From an uncultured Collinsella sp. (GTDB lineage: Bacteria > Actinomycetota > Coriobacteriia > Coriobacteriales > Coriobacteriaceae), in NCBI GenBank assembly GCA_958370325.1, contig CATXJW010000022.1, forward strand, positions 1 to 33,368: a stretch of 33,368 nt of DNA, in the 5' to 3' direction. Shown piece after piece: positions 8,173 through 15,465 of the stretch. Within the stretch, counting starts at the first letter, position 1. Every line of letters begins with the position of its first letter. The notes beneath the pieces were generated by a model that saw only the letters and a list, made by a program, of their open reading frames with translations, was not told the DNA's origin and made no database searches. A program made the translations under genes and the position numbers.

Positions 8173-9374
8173 CGCTCAAGCTGAGCTAGGAGCTCCTCAA
8201 CGACCTCGACGGCGTCACCGACAACCTTGTACTGCGCAGCGCCGAAAATGGGGGCATCCGAGTCCTCGTTGATGGCGACAATGCACTCCGCCCCACCGAT
8301 GCCGGCGAGATGCTGGATAGCACCCGAGACACCGATGCTCACGAGGAGCTTGGGCGAGACCGATACACCCGTCTGGCCAATTTGGTGGCGATACTCCAAC
8401 CAGCCTGCCTCCACAATGGGACGCGTGCAACCAAGCTCGGCACCCAAGGCATCGGCGAGCTTTCGCATCAGGGGCAGATTCTTCTTGGAGCCGATGCCGC
8501 GGCCCACCACGACCAGACGCTCGGCGTCGGCAATCGATGCCTGCTGTCCCCACTCCTCGGCGGGAATCGAGATCTCGACACGGGCCTTAACGTCTTCCGC
8601 AAGCATCACCTGGGTGATCGTGCTGGAGCGGCTATAGTCAAACTCGGGCGCCTTAAAGATACCGGGGCGCACCGTTGCCATCTGCGGACGGTGGTTGGGG
8701 CAAATGATGGTGGCCATCAAGTTGCCACCAAACGCCGGGCGCGTCTGCTGCAGCAAGCCCGTCTCCGTATCCATCGAAAGCACGGTGCAGTCAGCCGTGA
8801 GGCCCGTCTGCAGGCGCACGGCAACGCCAGGCGCCAGCTCGCGGCCAAACGCGGTCGCGCCGTACAGAATTGCCTCGGGCTTGCGCTCGGCCACCAAATC
8901 GCAGATCAGCCGGGCGTAGACCTCCGCATCGTTCTGGCGCAGGCGCTCGTCGCGACACACTAGGACCTCGTCCGCGCCGGCACAAACCAGGTGTTCGAGG
9001 TCCCCGAGCGAGCCTTCGGGGCTCATGCCGACCAGTGCCACCAGACGGCAGCCGCGGGCATCGGCAAGCTCGCGCCCCTTGCCCATGAGCTCGTAGGCCA
9101 CAGGAGCCACGGCGTCGTGCTCGTCAGTCTGCACGAAGACCCAAATGTCTCGATATGCGTCAAGGTCTACCGCACCGGCGGCCTCGTCGCGCTCGATCGA
9201 GATGGCGTTGACGGGGCAGGCGTCGACGCACCCGCCGCACAGGATACAGCCGTCGGTTACGCGGGCACAGCGATTGGGGCGCTCGCCCTCCACCACAATG
9301 CCGCCCGAGGCGCAGGCGCGAACGCAGCGACCACAGCCGATGCAGGCTTCGCTATCGATAATCAGCCCGCTCAT
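8169..9374 (-). CDS. etfA: Electron transfer flavoprotein alpha subunit with N-terminal ferredoxin domain
   Basis: FAD-binding ETF alpha subunit, 401 residues, with an N-terminal two-cluster ferredoxin domain. Residues 11-21 (C11, C14, C17, C21) and 43-54 (C43, C46, C49, C53 then P54) give two complete CxxCxxCxxxC motifs for [4Fe-4S] clusters. The ETF alpha domain follows, and the C-terminal FAD-binding half is intact (GRGIGSKKNLPLMRKLA; HQIGQTGVSVSPKLLVSIG; SGAIQHLAGI; AINEDSDAPIF). ETF alpha with a fused ferredoxin domain is the form found in LctC of acetogen lactate dehydrogenases. Its ATG directly follows the etfB stop (no gap), so the two are co-translated. The fused clusters suggest exchange with a low-potential ferredoxin pool. 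Confidence 0.93.
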   Translation of the reverse strand: MSGLIIDSEACIGCGRCVRACASGGIVVEGERPNRCARVTDGCILCGGCVDACPVNAISIERDEAAGAVDLDAYRDIWVFVQTDEHDAVAPVAYELMGKGRELADARGCRLVALVGMSPEGSLGDLEHLVCAGADEVLVCRDERLRQNDAEVYARLICDLVAERKPEAILYGATAFGRELAPGVAVRLQTGLTADCTVLSMDTETGLLQQTRPAFGGNLMATIICPNHRPQMATVRPGIFKAPEFDYSRSSTITQVMLAEDVKARVEISIPAEEWGQQASIADAERLVVVGRGIGSKKNLPLMRKLADALGAELGCTRPIVEAGWLEYRHQIGQTGVSVSPKLLVSIGVSGAIQHLAGIGGAECIVAINEDSDAPIFGAAQYKVVGDAVEVVEELLAQLER

Positions 9375-10190
9375 CTATGCCATCCCCTCGATAATCTTGG
9401 CAAGTTTTACCGCCTGCTCGGACGCCGTTCCCTCAACGGCCTCGCACGTTTGGTCACGGTCGGGCACAAACGAGCGCACGACCTGCGTCGGTGATCCGGC
9501 AAGGCCGCAACGCGAAGGATCGGCGTTTACGTCGGCAGCGCTGGCCACGTGCACGTCTGCATCCTCGGCCGCGCGAATACCGGCAATACTCGGCATGCGC
9601 AGCTGGCCAATCTCCTTGGCAGTCGTCATCGCACACGGCATCTCCAGGTGCACCGTCTCCTCGCCGGCATCGCAGCCGTGAACGAGCGCCAGCGAGCCAC
9701 ACGTCGTAAATCCCGCGCTCTGCACACAGCTCACGTCGGTCACGCAGGGGATCCCAAAGGCGCCGGCCAGCTCGGGGCCGATCTGGGCCGTATCGCCGTC
9801 CACTGCCATCTTGCCGCAGATGAGCAGGTCAAAGTCCTCATCGAGTGCCTCGATGCCGCATTTGAGGGCATAGGTGGTGGCTAGGGTATCGGCACCCGCA
9901 AAGGCTCGGTCGGTCAGCAGCAGCGCGTCGTCGGCACCGCGGGCGATGCAGTCGCGCAGCAGCGATTCGGTCGCGGGGATGCCCATCGACACCACCGTCA
10001 CACGCACGTCCATGCCAAAGCCGATAAAGTCGTCCTTCAGCGCTAGCGCACATTCGAGGGCACTTGCATCGAAGGGATTAATGACCGCCTGCTTGCCATC
10101 ACGCACGATAGTATTGGTCTTGGGGTCCATCTTGACCTCGGTGCTTCCGGGCACCGCCTTGACGCACACCACCATATGGAAATCACTCAT
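9375..10190 (-). CDS. etfB: Electron transfer flavoprotein beta subunit
   Basis: Partner of EtfA, 271 residues. It begins MSDFHMVVCVKAVPG and carries the NPFDASALECALALKD stretch and the DGDTAQIGPELAGAFG loop, which in bifurcating ETFs belongs to the second flavin site. ATG 10190 is preferred over GTG 10196: the AAAGGGGG site is nine bases from the ATG but only three from the GTG. The upstream dehydrogenase gene stops at 10193, so the genes are effectively contiguous. Role inferred: passes electrons between the dehydrogenase, NAD(H) and the ferredoxin domain of EtfA. Confidence 0.93.
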   Translation of the reverse strand: MSDFHMVVCVKAVPGSTEVKMDPKTNTIVRDGKQAVINPFDASALECALALKDDFIGFGMDVRVTVVSMGIPATESLLRDCIARGADDALLLTDRAFAGADTLATTYALKCGIEALDEDFDLLICGKMAVDGDTAQIGPELAGAFGIPCVTDVSCVQSAGFTTCGSLALVHGCDAGEETVHLEMPCAMTTAKEIGQLRMPSIAGIRAAEDADVHVASAADVNADPSRCGLAGSPTQVVRSFVPDRDQTCEAVEGTASEQAVKLAKIIEGMA

Positions 10191-10192
10191 CT

Positions 10193-11794
10193 TCACGCGC
10201 CCCCTTTCTGGACGAGTTCATCCAAGAGCTTCTCCGTAAACAGGTTGCCGCGACCCAGCTGGCCGGCAGGATCGAGCTGAAGTTTGAGACGCGCCGACTC
10301 GACCATGGCCTCGTGGCCGTACATCGTCTCCAAGAAGCCCGCCTTGATCTTGCCGACGCCGTGCTCGGCAGAAACGGCACCGCCCATGGCCGTGACCTCG
10401 GAAGCCCACTGGGCAAAGAGCTCTCCACCACGACGGTAGTCTTGCGCATCGCGCGGCAGGATGTTCACATGCAGATGGTTGTTCCCGATGTGTCCCCAGG
10501 CAGCAGACTCAAGCCCGCTTTCGGCCAGCGTGCGGCGATAGAGGGCCACGACATCGGCAAGGCGTGCATTGGGCACCGACATATCCGATCCCAGCTTGGT
10601 AATGGTGGGGTCGATGCGGCGACGCTCGTCAATGAGCATGTTGACGCTCTCGGGCACCGCGTGGCGGAAGAACCGCTGGCACTCGCGATCGACCTCGGTG
10701 CGCGCGACCCATGTCGCATCGTCGCGGCCGCCCGCAAGCTCCAGCACCCATCCCAGGTGGTACAGCTCCTCGGTCGCCTGTGCCTCGTCATCGCAGTCGA
10801 GCTCCACGTAGACACAGACCTTTGCTTCGTCGTCGAGCGCCGGCAGCGAGGCAAACGCGGTCGACTGCTCGCGCTGGCGGCGAAGGATATCCAAGGCGCC
10901 GGCATCGAAATACTCAATAGCGGCGGCATGGGACAGCACGGGGCGCACGGAATCGGTAAAGGACACCGCCTTGTCTTCGCTATCGAAAAAGCAACTCACA
11001 CCCCATACGACCGAAGGTGCCGCCTGCAGGGCGATCTCGAGCTCGGTAATGACGCCGAGCGTGCCGCACGCACCGATAAAAAGATCGATGGCGTCCATAT
11101 CGTCCGCAACAAAATACCCCGAGGCATTTTTGGTCTTGGGCATGGTGTAGTCAGGAAGATCAAGCTCGAATGTATGACCCTCTGCCGTCACGAGCGACAG
11201 GTGGCGGCCCTGGGCAAAAGCCTCGCCGCGCTGAAGCTCAAGCAAATCGCCATCAGCCAGCGCGACGTGGAGTCCCGTGACATGCGGGCGCATGGGACCG
11301 TAAGCGTAGCTGCGGGCGCCGGAGGCGTTGCATGCCGCCATGCCGCCCAGACAGGCAGATGCCTCGGTGGGATCGGTGGGAAAGAACTGCTCGGGGGCCT
11401 CTTGGAACTCCTCGTAGGCCTCAAGCGATGCCTGGTCCCAACCAGCGGTCGGCAGCACCCTCTTGCTCAGCTGCTTACGCAGCTCCGAGAGCACAACGCC
11501 CGGCTCCACGCGCAGCAGAAATTGGCCTTGTTCATCGCGGCGAAGGCCCAAGTAGCGATTCATACGGGAAGTATTGAGGATATGCCCACCGTGGGGCACG
11601 GCACCGGCGGCAAGGCCGGTTCGGGCGCCCTGAACCGTTACCGGGACACGCTCGGCATGGAGCGTTTCCAAAATGGCACGGACCTCGTCTTCCGTTGTCG
11701 GAAACGAGATGCTCGACGCTTCGCCCGATGCGCGAGATTCATCGCGGCCATACTCTTCGAACTCGTCGGTGAAGGGTTTAATGGTTGCAGACAC
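10193..11794 (-). CDS. FAD-linked 2-hydroxyacid dehydrogenase (GlcD/LctD type)
   Basis: Flavoenzyme of the FAD_binding_4 / FAD-oxidase_C family, 533 residues, probably oxidising D-lactate or a related 2-hydroxyacid. The N-terminal FAD domain shows the PP-loop (PVTVQGARTGLAAGAVPHGG), then GGMAACNASGARSYAYG and IGACGTLGVITELEIAL. The C-terminal substrate domain ends with the conserved SAEHGVGKIKAGFL. The GTG start at 11794 has GGGGGAG eight bases upstream. It is first of three co-directional genes with etfB and etfA and no gaps, the gene set of the LctBCD complex of Acetobacterium woodii although in a different order (D-B-C). Substrate specificity (lactate versus glycolate or other) cannot be read from the sequence, and no lactate permease or racemase is nearby. 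Confidence 0.9.
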   Translation of the reverse strand: MSATIKPFTDEFEEYGRDESRASGEASSISFPTTEDEVRAILETLHAERVPVTVQGARTGLAAGAVPHGGHILNTSRMNRYLGLRRDEQGQFLLRVEPGVVLSELRKQLSKRVLPTAGWDQASLEAYEEFQEAPEQFFPTDPTEASACLGGMAACNASGARSYAYGPMRPHVTGLHVALADGDLLELQRGEAFAQGRHLSLVTAEGHTFELDLPDYTMPKTKNASGYFVADDMDAIDLFIGACGTLGVITELEIALQAAPSVVWGVSCFFDSEDKAVSFTDSVRPVLSHAAAIEYFDAGALDILRRQREQSTAFASLPALDDEAKVCVYVELDCDDEAQATEELYHLGWVLELAGGRDDATWVARTEVDRECQRFFRHAVPESVNMLIDERRRIDPTITKLGSDMSVPNARLADVVALYRRTLAESGLESAAWGHIGNNHLHVNILPRDAQDYRRGGELFAQWASEVTAMGGAVSAEHGVGKIKAGFLETMYGHEAMVESARLKLQLDPAGQLGRGNLFTEKLLDELVQKGGA

Positions 11795-12140
11795 GCGAAC
11801 TCCCCCTTTAGCTAACTACAGTGTTTGCAGGGAGATGTTACCGCATCGTTTCGTCGACGTGTTCGAGACCGTCTCCATAATTGGCGTTTTTTACGTTCGT
11901 GCAATTCGGCGAACGGCAAGGCTTCCTCGGCAGACGATGTTTTTGACACATACCGCCCCGCCGTCGCCGACCGCTCGATTGTCGCTCGAAAAAAGTTGAA
12001 GTATTTTTTGCCACCTTTTACCTGCGGAGATGTCAATCCGTCAAGCATTTGGTCAGAAATTGGTCAAGTAGCGGCTGATACGGTCGGCGTCGACAGGCAA
12101 AACCGATAGAAGTTTTGGCCCCAGAAGCAGGGAGGTTCCC
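11795..12140. other. Divergent intergenic region with GTCA repeats
   Basis: A 346-base, A/T-richer gap separates the ETF operon from the exported-protein locus and must carry promoters for both. GTCA occurs four times at 12032, 12040, 12052 and 12063. The last two lie in direct TTGGTCA repeats (12049-12055 and 12060-12066) spaced by 11 bases, one helical turn, which suggests activator half-sites. TTGACG/TTGACA-like strings are present on the minus strand near 12030-12045, but no well-spaced -10 was found. Small open frames here are neither supported by a ribosome site nor protein-like. Confidence 0.4.
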
Positions 12141-12437
12141 ATGGCATATTACTGGCCCCAGTACGGCGTCGCCATCGAGGTCGACGACGATCCCTATCTC
12201 CTACCTTTCGACGAAGAGGCGTTCCCCGATACGGCGGTCTACCACGTCACCACCGATGTTATCTGCGACCCCGAGTCGTTCTCGGCGCTCGCCCACCACA
12301 TCGCGCGTATCCACGACATCGAGCTCCCTCACGACTTTGACGAGCTCATCTACTCGCGCCGCCTGATGCTTCACATGCTCTTTGGAGCGGACCCGTCCAC
12401 GTTCGCACGTGTCTACACCACCAAGGACGCCGCATGA
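12141..12437 (+). CDS. Small hypothetical protein, possible degenerate VSR/DUF559-like fragment
   Basis: Unrecognised 98-residue soluble protein with no signal peptide. A strong GGGAGG ribosome site precedes the ATG. The order of elements (YYWPQYGVAIEVDDDP, then a strand VYHVTTDVI, then the helix DPESFSALAHHIARI) resembles the last half of the VSR/DUF559 endonuclease fold, where a D..ExD hairpin is followed by a strand and final helix. The first half of that fold is missing. This resemblance is weak and judged by eye. Its stop overlaps the start of the next gene (ATGA), so it is the first gene of an operon with the exported proteins. It may instead be a coriobacterial orphan family. Confidence 0.6.
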   Translation: MAYYWPQYGVAIEVDDDPYLLPFDEEAFPDTAVYHVTTDVICDPESFSALAHHIARIHDIELPHDFDELIYSRRLMLHMLFGADPSTFARVYTTKDAA

Positions 12438-12943
12438 GTGCGAAGAAGCCGCCCCGCCTTGCAGGACTGGGTCGTCGCAAGAAGTTCATCGTTGCCTGCT
12501 TGGCCATCGTCTGCGCCCTTGTCGCCGTAGGACTATACGCTTGGCAGTCCCAGCCCGTACCCGAGGCGGGCGCTTCAGTTACGACGGCCGAGGGCAAAAC
12601 GCGTCGGGAAATCCAAGATGAGCTCGATGCCATCGTCCGCGACAACATGATGACGATTTCGGTCGCTCCGGTCGCTCAGCTACAGGAGGACGGCAAGCTA
12701 CGCGTCAACGTGCAAAACGTCCAAGACAATAAATTTCCCCAGCGATTCCGCGTCATCCAAAACGACGAGACCATGTACGAATCCGGTGTGGTCGAGACCG
12801 GCAAGACAATCGAGACGTGCCCCGCCGGCGACATCAAAGAAGGCGAGGCGTACATCGAGATTCAGGCACTCGATGCCAAGACCCTCGACAGCCACGGCAA
12901 TCCGACACGTGTCAAGGTACGGGTTGAGCAAACCGAGAACTAG
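12434..12943 (+). CDS. Membrane-anchored extracellular protein, unknown function
   Basis: A 169-residue protein with a short basic cytoplasmic N-terminus (RLAGLGRRKK), one transmembrane helix (about residues 19-38, FIVACLAIVCALVAVGLYAW) and an extracellular remainder. The C-terminal ~85 residues alternate short strands (LRVNVQNVQDN; FRVIQNDETMYESGVVE; AYIEIQALDA; TRVKVRVEQ), consistent with an Ig-like beta-sandwich. No lipobox or sorting signal is present, and the uncleaved helix probably anchors it. It is translationally coupled to the preceding 98-residue gene by a 4-base overlap. Function unknown; the context suggests a cell-surface assembly role with the next three exported proteins. Confidence 0.72.
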   Translation: MSAKKPPRLAGLGRRKKFIVACLAIVCALVAVGLYAWQSQPVPEAGASVTTAEGKTRREIQDELDAIVRDNMMTISVAPVAQLQEDGKLRVNVQNVQDNKFPQRFRVIQNDETMYESGVVETGKTIETCPAGDIKEGEAYIEIQALDAKTLDSHGNPTRVKVRVEQTEN

Positions 12944-13033
12944 CTTTTTCGGCCGACGCGGCACCGCACGCAATTCACCAGCATTCGTCCAATCATCGCG
13001 GGGACGGCCCGCGGCGAATAGAAAGGAACGACC

Positions 13034-13633
13034 ATGGACATCACCAGGAACATGAACGGAGCCAGAGCGCTCGTCGTGGGCGCAGGGCTCGCGCTCGCGC
13101 TCGCAATGGGCGCCGCCCCGACGCCAGCTATGGCAGCCGGGCGCGCTGGAACAACGAAAGTAATGGTCAGGACCGAGATCGACAACGTTGAGTTCAAAGT
13201 TCCGACGGTTATTCCCTTCGTCGCCAAGGCCGACGGCACGCTTCAGGGCCCCTCAGAAGACGCGACCACCATCGACAATCATTCGGCCTACGGCATCCAT
13301 GTCACCAACATGAAGATCGACGCCATGAACACCTGGACCATTGCCGCCGACGCCAAGGCCGGAACCGCGCAGAACTCCATCGACTTTAAGGTCGGCCCCG
13401 ACGGCGCACTCCAGAACGCAAGCGCCGCAATGCAGGGGACGGGCCTCGATCTTTCCAAGAATGCAGCCTTCGACATGGGCTACCAGGGCATTGCCGGCGG
13501 CACGGACAAAATTAAGCTCAAGACAAGCGGAAACGTCGCCCGCGTCACGCGCGACATCTTCCACGTAACCGGCGAAGGCGATCAGGTTGCAACGATCGCC
13601 TGGACGGTCGAGCCCGGTGCGCACACGGCATAA
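13034..13633 (+). CDS. Secreted protein of unknown function (199 aa)
   Basis: Exported protein with a clear signal peptide: positive N-terminus, hydrophobic core ALVVGAGLALALAMGAA and an AMA-AG cleavage site near residue 35. The mature part (about 165 residues) has no cysteine and is rich in beta-forming stretches (VMVRTEIDNVEFKVPTVIPF; YGIHVTNMKID; TWTIAADA; VATIAWTVEPG), so it is probably an all-beta surface or secreted domain. The pattern of a VPxxIPF strand, a GTLxGPS turn and then DNHSxYGIHV recalls surface-protein domains of other Actinobacteria and Firmicutes, but I cannot name the family. AAAGGA precedes the ATG. The following gene begins before this one ends. Confidence 0.75.
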   Translation: MDITRNMNGARALVVGAGLALALAMGAAPTPAMAAGRAGTTKVMVRTEIDNVEFKVPTVIPFVAKADGTLQGPSEDATTIDNHSAYGIHVTNMKIDAMNTWTIAADAKAGTAQNSIDFKVGPDGALQNASAAMQGTGLDLSKNAAFDMGYQGIAGGTDKIKLKTSGNVARVTRDIFHVTGEGDQVATIAWTVEPGAHTA

Positions 13634-13898
13634 GGCCGTCGCCCTGGCCGCCGCCGTCAGTATCCTAGCGTTTGGGCCAGCTATGGCCTTTGCCCAGCAA
13701 GAACAGGCGCAGGCCGCCACGCAAGTGACGGTCGACCTCTCGGAGCTCGACCGCGGCAACCGCGAGGAACCGTTGGCACAGACAGACGACAGACGATGGC
13801 TCTTGGCAGCAGGCGCCACGGCAGCAGGCGCGGGAGCCGCCGGCCTCGGTCTGCACATCAAACGCAGCCAGAAACGAAACACGGACAGGCCGCACTAA
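13617..13898 (+). CDS. Mini exported protein with sortase-signal-like C-terminus
   Basis: A 93-residue protein in a different frame, overlapping the end of the previous gene by 17 bases. It has a signal peptide (RTRHK, hydrophobic AVALAAAVSILAFGPAMAFAQ). A ~35-residue polar segment follows, then LAQTDD, a hydrophobic stretch (WLLAAGATAAGAGAAGLGL) and a basic tail (KRSQKR). That tripartite tail looks like a cell-wall sorting signal, with LAQTD standing where LPxTG or LAxTG would be expected. The final Gly is replaced by Asp, so sortase processing is uncertain and it may simply be a second membrane anchor. The start is uncertain: GTG 13617 is used, and TTG 13587 with AAGGCG upstream is the alternative. 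No sortase gene is in the window. Confidence 0.62.
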   Translation: MRTRHKAVALAAAVSILAFGPAMAFAQQEQAQAATQVTVDLSELDRGNREEPLAQTDDRRWLLAAGATAAGAGAAGLGLHIKRSQKRNTDRPH

Positions 13899-13916
13899 AT
13901 TAGCTAAGGAGACCCC

Positions 13917-15347
13917 ATGGCATCGAAGAACCTTTTGCCCGTCGTCGCACTCTGCGGCGCGCTCGCAACCGGAACGCCTGTCGCCGCTTGGGCGACTCCC
14001 GTCATGGTGGACTCCTTACCAGCAGCCCTAAGCTCCGCACCAAATCCATCGAGCGCCATTGCGTGCAAGCGTTTTTCGATCGCACAGGCCGCAATCTCAA
14101 CCTCGGGATGCCTTCGTCGTAATACGGACGGTTCGATAGTCGTGGATATCAATCGTTCGAACAAGGCAAACGGCTCCCAGGCGGGGTGCGCTGTCTGCAC
14201 ATGGCGCTCGGTTGTGCTCGATGCAGATGGCGATCCATGCAATTTAGAGCTGCGCATCGACATCGCTTCGGTCGATGACTCGGCGAACGGAGCGAAGGTC
14301 GCCTTCGACGGTGCGTTTTTCGAGAAAGGAGGCGGTATATGTCTGGGCTGCGCCGCCGCGAATGCAGACGACACGCAGCCCACCCTCTCATTCACAGCAT
14401 CGTTGCGGCTGACCAAAGCCGACACCAATGCCATCGCGGCGGGAGAAGCATCCCTGCTGTTCTACGCCGTCAGCACCAAAGACACAGACGCTCATTTCGA
14501 GAAGTCAGCCGGATCACTCAGCCTTACACGAGGGACAGAGGCAGGCCCTATTGAAATCGATGCCCACGCGCAAAGCAGGCAACGCATTCTTGCCGACCCG
14601 GCGCTTCTCGAAATGGAGTGGAACGGATCCGGAGCCATCGGAATTCTCCCCTCCGCGCTTGACGCCAAGACGCTCCCCTCAAACGACGAACCCATCAACG
14701 CAACCATACAAGAAGGGAGCACGGACAAAGAAGCAGGTGCGGGCGACACGCCGTCGCCGACAAACAGCGTCCCAGCTTCTTTCGAAGCACCGAATGAGCC
14801 CGCTACCGGTCCAAACGATCCCGAGCTCGCGGACAGTCTGGGGCTTGCTGATCCTCAGGAGATCGATGAAGGTAACTGTTGCGTGCTTGCCGCCCTCGAC
14901 CACACAGAGGTCATCGATGCTGCAAACATCGAAGTTGCCGCCGCCAATCAGCCCGTCCGCAAGTCGGCCATCATCGCATTTCCCGAATCCATCGAAGTCG
15001 TCTTTTTGCCATCAGGCGAGGTCGTGGCCCCAACACTGCTCACCTTGTTGGGCGCCAAGAATACTCGAAACGAAATTAAAAAGGTCACGGTTGTCGACCC
15101 TGCAACCACCGCTAAACTGCGTCTATACGCCGTTGCCCCAGACGGAGGCAAGACCTTGGAATTCGATGGCAACACACTTCTAGCCTGGCGACGTCTGGAC
15201 ATTATGCAAGACGTCTCGTATCAGATCGAACTCGAAGGGTTTGATCGTGCCCGCGATGCCAATATCATCGCCGCGGCTATTGAATCCCCACAGCGGCTTA
15301 TGACACTGCGCTTTGACTACTATCCCTATGTCCCGACAACCCCCTGA
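13917..15347 (+). CDS. Large secreted cysteine-containing protein, unknown function
   Basis: A 476-residue protein with a good AGGAG site before its ATG and a signal peptide (KNLLPVVALCGALATGTPVAAWA, cleavage near residue 26). The N-terminal half has paired cysteines (CAVC, CLGC and singles near residues 50, 65 and 107), unusual for a Gram-positive exported protein and suggestive of disulfides or metal binding. The middle (about 255-310) is a Pro/Asn/Ser/Glu-rich linker. The C-terminal ~150 residues form strands (SAIIAFPESIEVVFLPSGEV; IKKVTVVDP; KLRLYAVAPDGGKTLEF) that loosely echo the 199-residue neighbour. There is no LPxTG tail or C-terminal helix. By eye, codon use is less G/C-rich than in flanking housekeeping genes. 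Function unknown. Confidence 0.75.
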   Translation: MASKNLLPVVALCGALATGTPVAAWATPVMVDSLPAALSSAPNPSSAIACKRFSIAQAAISTSGCLRRNTDGSIVVDINRSNKANGSQAGCAVCTWRSVVLDADGDPCNLELRIDIASVDDSANGAKVAFDGAFFEKGGGICLGCAAANADDTQPTLSFTASLRLTKADTNAIAAGEASLLFYAVSTKDTDAHFEKSAGSLSLTRGTEAGPIEIDAHAQSRQRILADPALLEMEWNGSGAIGILPSALDAKTLPSNDEPINATIQEGSTDKEAGAGDTPSPTNSVPASFEAPNEPATGPNDPELADSLGLADPQEIDEGNCCVLAALDHTEVIDAANIEVAAANQPVRKSAIIAFPESIEVVFLPSGEVVAPTLLTLLGAKNTRNEIKKVTVVDPATTAKLRLYAVAPDGGKTLEFDGNTLLAWRRLDIMQDVSYQIELEGFDRARDANIIAAAIESPQRLMTLRFDYYPYVPTTP

Positions 15348-15370
15348 GGCTTAAATGCTGCGCATCATTC

Positions 15371-15396
15371 CTAATACCACTTATATAACGTATTAG
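15371..15396. promoter_or_regulatory. A/T-rich palindrome, candidate operator
   Basis: CTAATAC (15371-15377) is inverted at 15390-15396 as GTATTAG, and the central 12 bases contain the perfect palindrome TTATATAA. The element lies 24 bases after the secreted-protein stop and about 35 bases upstream of the DUF554 -10. It fits a dimeric repressor site. There is no T-run and the stem is A/T-rich, which argues against a terminator. Confidence 0.45.
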
Positions 15397-15426
15397 ATGG
15401 GTCGCGATGTGTCTCGCATTTCGTTC

Positions 15427-15435
15427 TGCTACGAT
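15427..15435 (+). promoter_or_regulatory. Extended -10 promoter of the DUF554 gene
   Basis: TGCTACGAT (15427-15435) is an extended -10 element 30 bases before the ATG. No recognisable -35 is seen, as is common with extended -10 promoters. Confidence 0.4.
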
Positions 15436-15465
15436 TGCCACGTTGGCATCAATACAGGAGGGCTC

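Noticed and set aside
10313..11815. 500-residue open frame antisense to the FAD-linked dehydrogenase
   Set aside because: No motif, no ribosome site, and the opposite strand has a full conserved enzyme.
11812..12048. 78-residue minus-strand open frame upstream of the dehydrogenase
   Set aside because: No ribosome site, Arg/Ser-rich composition without domain pattern, and it lies in the promoter region.
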